A DNA stretch of 64,000 nucleotides from Micractinium sp. NFX-FRZ. Taxonomy: Eukaryota; Chlorophyta; Trebouxiophyceae; Chlorellales; Chlorellaceae. Shown here piece after piece: positions 59,529-64,000 of the stretch. Location: contig JAPTJF010000343.1 in the NCBI GenBank assembly GCA_029339195.1, forward strand, positions 1 through 64,000, in the 5' to 3' direction. Positions within the stretch are counted from its first letter, which is position 1; the number at the start of each line of letters is the position of its first letter. A program made the position numbers and the translations under genes. Under the pieces are notes generated by a model that had not been told where the DNA came from, did no database searches, and saw nothing but the letters and a program-made list of their open reading frames with translations.

Positions 59529-62500
59529 ATGCTGGCAACAGCAGGGCGGCCGTCCAAGGCGGCCAGGCTGGTGGCACGCCTGAACCCGTGCTTCACTCGC
59601 AGAAGGCCCTCCATGTCGGCGTTTTTCGGCGGCACCCAACAGGCTGTGCGCCACATGGCGGAGCAGGCCGGCAAGAATGGCTCCCAGGCAGCCACGGAGG
59701 CCGCTGGCGGGTTTTTCAAGGTGCCGCTGCCCCATCCCGCCACGCAGACCAGCTTCTCCCCTGCCGCTCTCCATGCCACTGCCCTGCCATGTGCACTATG
59801 TGCCTTGTCAACAGGTCATTTGCACCACCACATGCTGTTTCTGTCCTCAACCTCCTTCGCTTTTCAGCCGCACACAGCCTGTGCCAAGAACGAGTCCCCA
59901 CCAGCAGTCGCCGCTGGCACCCCTCTCCGCTCCTCATGAGACAAGCTGCCTCCTACAGCTTGCTGCGGGCAACTTCCTTCTCAGACCCACAATGCCAACA
60001 ACATCTGTTCCTTCCTCCTCCCTCCCTCCCCTGGCAGGACAAGCTGCGCCTGCTGTTTGCCGCCGGGCTGGGCGTGCTGGCGCTGAATGCGGGCATCCGG
60101 TTTGCCTCCGACTGGTACTATCACAGATCGGGTGAGGCGGAGACATCAGGGGAGGAGCCAGGCCATGGGGGGCGGCTCGTGTCAGTGGGTGGGGTAAGAG
60201 GGGTTGGGTGGCTGGCTGGTGTGGGCACAATCCTGCACACTCCTGGCACTGCCACAGGTCGGGTCTGCTTCCCCATCCCGTGGTTGTGTTTGCAGGGTAG
60301 CCGGCTATGGCATGGGTTCAGGGGCGCAGGGTGTGCAGCCATGGCCAGCCCTGGCTGAGCCAGCCGCACGCTCTGCTGAGCCCAGGAGTCGCCCTCCCGC
60401 CCGCGTGCGTGCCGAGCCACTTAGGGCGCCCAATCTGCAAAGGGCAGTAGGCGGCGCCGGCACTTTGACCGGAGCGATCTCACTGCCCTTACCCTCCTCA
60501 TGCATCCTTGTCCCCTTGCTCCTCCCGCCACCGCGCAGTGCTGGATACCCTGATGCATGGCGTGCTGCCGCCGCCGGTGGCCCCTCCCGAGCTGCCGCGC
60601 TCCGAGCTGCGCCAGCGCATCCGAGAGCTGATGCAGCCAGCGGTGAGCGGGCGGCTTGTCAGAAGAGGGAAATGCTCACAACCCGAGGGCCCGGGTTTGA
60701 GGAAGCCAACAGGACTTAAGCACCAGTCAGCTACCAGGGCGTCTTGTCTGCCAGTGGGCGCGCCAGCCTACCTGGGCCTGAGCACAGCGCATGCCTGACT
60801 AAGCTGCTTGTGCATTCTAGCTTGCTAGCTCTCGCCCTCTTCCCCTCTTCTCCCTGTCAACTGGGTTCACCCCTCGTGCTCCTCGTGTCAAGTGCAGGAG
60901 GCCTCCCGCTTCTACCACATCGTCACCGGCCCACCTGGCGGCGGTGAGTTCCAGCCACCTGCTCCCACGCCTCCCCCTGGCCAGGCAGCTGCTGAAATTT
61001 CTGCCTGCTGTGTGCACTGCTTCACTGCCCCTGCCTCACCAGCAAGCGTGCTGCGGCCGCCCAAAGGCACTCAACTCAAGCAGATCGCTCTCTCCTCGGT
61101 GCTCCCCGGTTCCTCTCCCCTTGCCTCTGTGCCGCCACCACCCTTTCCCCCCACTGGCATTGCCCCTGCCGCCACCCTTGCTTGCGTCCCTGCCGCAGGC
61201 AAGTCCACGCTGCTGCGCGAGGCTTGTCGCGAGCTGGGGTGGGGCGTGGGTTACCTGGATGTGGACCCCGCCTTCGAGGTCGACTTTGGGCGCGACCTGG
61301 GCACCGCCTTTGGCTTCAAGTGAGTTGCTAGTGAAGGAACTCCCTCTGCGCATGAGGTGGGGTGGCACCCCACTGCTCCTCGCTTTTGAGGTGGCCCCTG
61401 TTTTTTGCTGCCCTCATCATCCTTCATTCATGGCATTCACCCGACCCTGCCTGGCCCCAGGTTCCAGGAGCACATGAAGGCGGTCAACATTGTGGCCAAG
61501 CCGGTACTGGGCACGCAGTACGAGGACCCGCACAGGTGATGGAGGCGGGGTGGAATATCAAGAGAGCGGGGTGTAAAGGCAAGCAAGCATGTGGCTGGAT
61601 AGGGGGTCGGGGGGACGCGTGGCGGGGAGGCCTGCTTGGGTTGAGGATGTGCTGGCAGCGGCCGGCAGAGGAAGGGAGCTGCACACATGCGATGCTTGTG
61701 TGCCTGGCGATCAACCCCATCCAAAGGCAGGCACACAAGTGCCGTGACACAATCAGTTATTTCATTCCATCCAGCCTGCCTGCCTGCCCGCCCGCCTGCC
61801 CGCCCTCCCGCTGCAGCCAGCACCCGCTGTCATCGGTGCGTGAATCTGCCACGGCGCTGCACGATGCGGCGGTGGAGTTCCGGCAGAGGACAGGTGGGTG
61901 GCATGGGGGCGGCAGGCATGCTGTGAATCCAGCCAGGCATGCGGTGCCTGCGTGGGCGGGCAGATGGTGTCCTCTGCTGCCCCTGTGCCCTTTGTTTCAT
62001 GCCCACCCCACACCTGGCCGGCCGACCCCACCCACCAGCCTCACGCCACATGCCTGCAACGCCCTCATTTATCCTCCCCACCCCGTGCTCCTCTCACAGG
62101 CCGCCCCTTCATCCTTGTGATCGACAGCGCCGACCGGCTGGCACGCAACGAGGAGAGCCAAAAGGTGCTGGCCGCCGTGCGAGCGTACGCACGCGACTGG
62201 GCGCAGGTGAGGGGAAGGGAGGGGTCTCTCGCAATGCGGCTGGGTGTGGAGCGGCGCCTCGACACGTACCAGTGCATGGCGCAGCATGACGCAGCACAGC
62301 GCAGCACAGCATGGCATGGCACAGCGCAGCATGGCAAGGCGCCGCACGGGTTGCCGCAGTGCAGCCCAGCCGGGGTGGGACGGCCACCCTGCCCAAGACG
62401 GGAGCATCGACGCAGCGTCGCGTGCTGTCCCGCCTGCCCACCCGCCCTGCTGGCAGGAGGGCACCATCACCACAATATTTGTGGCGCACGAATGGGACAC

Positions 62501-64000
62501 CGTGGAGAAGCTGACAGGCAAGCAAGCAAGCCAGGGGGGGCCCTGCCCTAGCCTGCTGCCACCGCTGCGAATAGGTGCCCCGCTCGTGCTGCCTGCGGCT
62601 GGAGCCCCTGCCGCTGCCCGCGCCTCCTGCCCTGGGCACACCGTCTGGGCCGCCCTGCTGCCTTGCTAAACAGGGGCAGCTGCTGCCCGCTGTGCCTCAG
62701 CCTGCACGCCTGCCCACCTGCCCTTTCTCATAGAGCCTGCCACAGCTGGCTCGGCGCTGCACTCCTCACTTCCTTGAGATCATGCGCATGTGTCTGTGTG
62801 TGTGTGTGTGCAGGCGACCACCCGGCGCAGTCGCGTGCAGGCGCCCCGCTGCGTGTGCCCGACATCACCCAGGAGGAGTCGGTGCAGTACCTGCAGGCGC
62901 TGGGGGTGCAGCCAAAGGTGGCCGACCAGGTGGGGGGGCACGGCACCTGGGCTGGGGCGGGAGGGGGGGCTGGGGCAGCATGTGGGCTGTGAGCTGGGGC
63001 AGGCTGGGGGGAGTGGGGCGGACAGCGCCCAAGGCGAGTATGTGACGTATGCAAGAAGGAAATTGCAGTGACGATGTGCCGTGGGTGCCCCTTTCTTGGT
63101 TCCTCTGTCTCCCGCTGCCCCCTGCAGTGCGCTCAGCTGGTGGGCGGCAGCCTGCTGCTGCTGCAGCGGTGCGCCGGCATGTCCAAGGCGGGCCTGCCCT
63201 ACCCAGGTGAGCCGGGATGCATGCTTGCGCCAGTGGCCAGTGGCAGCTGCATGGATCTAAATTCCTGCGGGCCCCAAAGCGTAGCGGTTGTCGGCTCGAC
63301 AGGGTGGTTGGGTGCCTCCTCAGCTTCCAAGCCGTGTGTTTTTAACACTTCACTTTGTAGGCCGCCAGCCGCCCCCCGCTGCCTGCGCTATCCCGACCTG
63401 TGATCTGCCCCCCAATTTCACTTCTCTCTCGGCATGCCCCTCTCCTGCTCTGCCCCTGCCCGGCCAATAGCCATCCACAACACATCTCTCCGCCCCTCCC
63501 CTGCTAGCAGCCATCAAGCAGCACATGCTGGAGCTGATTGAAATCGCTTTCCTCCAGGTGACAAGAGGGGGCAAGACCACCAGGGGGGCTGTGCTTGCGG
63601 TGGCCCCCCCATGGCATGCGCAGCGGTGGAGCCTGCTTCTTCCCCATGGCATGTCTTCTCTCAGGGCTGCAGCTGCGCTGACGCCTTGAAGCTGCATGCA
63701 TGAGCTGGCCCAGGCTGTTGCCCAGGCATCGCACCCTCACCCGCACTAGCGAGCATTCTCTGCACCGGCAGGCGGGCCTGCTGGACCAGACGCCTCAGCG
63801 TGAGGGCGGGCTGCGTGTGCTGGAGGCGCTGCTGCAAAGCAAGGAGGGCGCCATCAGTGCCGCAGGTTCGCTGCTTCTTTGCGGTTGCCTCACTGCCTTG
63901 CAGGGGCCTGTACTGTTTTACCAGGCACGGGAGTGGGAGCATGCTGCTGCTGCTGCACCTCCGTCCTGCACTTTCTTTGATGCTCATCCGCACGCGTGTG
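59529..64000 (+). CDS. Membrane-anchored P-loop ATPase (AAA/ATPase_2-like), 3' end cut by window
   Basis: Exons 59529-59720, 60038-60131, 60539-60642, 60898-60943, 61199-61319, 61461-61535, 61817-61893, 62100-62206, 62457-62517, 62814-62929, 63128-63206, 63508-63557 and 63772-63865 join in phase; 405 residues are visible and the gene runs past the right edge. The N-terminus looks like a mitochondrial or plastid presequence (ARLVARLNPCFTRRR). One membrane helix follows (LRLLFAAGLGVLALNAGIRF). The ATPase core has Walker A GPPGGGKSTLL (about 141-151), split by an intron, and Walker B FILVIDSADR. TIFVAHEWDTVEKL resembles a sensor region. The order suits the archaeal-type ATPase_2 group found in some organelle inner-membrane proteins. 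The donor after exon 9 is AG|GCAAGC, and exon 12 has a TAGCAG tandem acceptor. The ATPase fold is firm, the cellular role unknown. Confidence 0.8.
62279..62340. repeat. Degenerate (AGCAC)n in an ATPase-gene intron
   Basis: About a dozen agcac/agcat/agcgc units just after the exon that ends at 62206; the same unit as at 11520, 30245 and 31797. Confidence 0.8.
62793..62813 (+). repeat. (TG)n run forming the 3' splice-site tract
   Basis: tgtgtctgtgtgtgtgtgtgtgcag: the usual pyrimidine tract before the acceptor of the exon at 62814 is replaced by alternating TG. Confidence 0.85.

Overview
This window reads as nuclear DNA of a GC-rich green alga, most likely a trebouxiophyte close to Chlorella, Micractinium or Coccomyxa (taxon inferred). 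Every convincing gene is cut by spliceosomal introns, usually GT...CTGCAG. The set includes a plastid Calvin-cycle enzyme (phosphoribulokinase) and a plant-type HECT ligase (UPL3/UPL4). TGTAA, the green-algal poly(A) signal, occurs a few hundred bases after several stop codons. Genes were rebuilt by hand; where an exon list is given with a residue count, all splice phases add up to an open frame.

Layout. 1517-4062 (-): unrecognised 7-exon protein. 4326-8948 (-): berberine-bridge-like FAD oxidase. 9748-11321 (+): possible tubby/LURP-one-fold protein. 12157-25614 (-): 25-exon UPL3/UPL4-type HECT E3 ligase. 26135-28983 (+): F-box/leucine-rich protein. 29571-32874 (-): MnmA/TRMU tRNA 2-thiouridylase. 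32908-33646 (-): PKR1-like two-helix membrane protein. 33923-37849 (+): AI-2E-family permease. 38596-39140 (+): 79-residue membrane protein. 39208-40605 (+): J-domain protein. 41486-45125 (-): phosphoribulokinase. 46122-48821 (+): Ala-rich tail-anchored protein. 49468-52186 (-): 3-hydroxybutyryl-CoA dehydrogenase. 52585-54730 (+) and 55087-59307 (-): low-complexity proteins. 59529 to the right edge (+): membrane-anchored P-loop ATPase, incomplete. Genes mostly alternate strands, giving six head-to-head pairs, and two same-strand pairs are only 33 and 67 bases apart.

The most unusual signal is a recurring structure. In at least six genes, introns hold decayed copies of the adjoining exon edge together with its splice site: starts of downstream exons with their acceptor, or ends of upstream exons with their donor. 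One copy repeats the HECT active-site exon with its acceptor AG destroyed. Three introns also use the same non-canonical donor AG|GCAAGC. Junction-spanning tandem duplication appears to be a continuing process in this genome.

The genes do not form one pathway. They look like ordinary housekeeping, photosynthesis, proteostasis and membrane functions.
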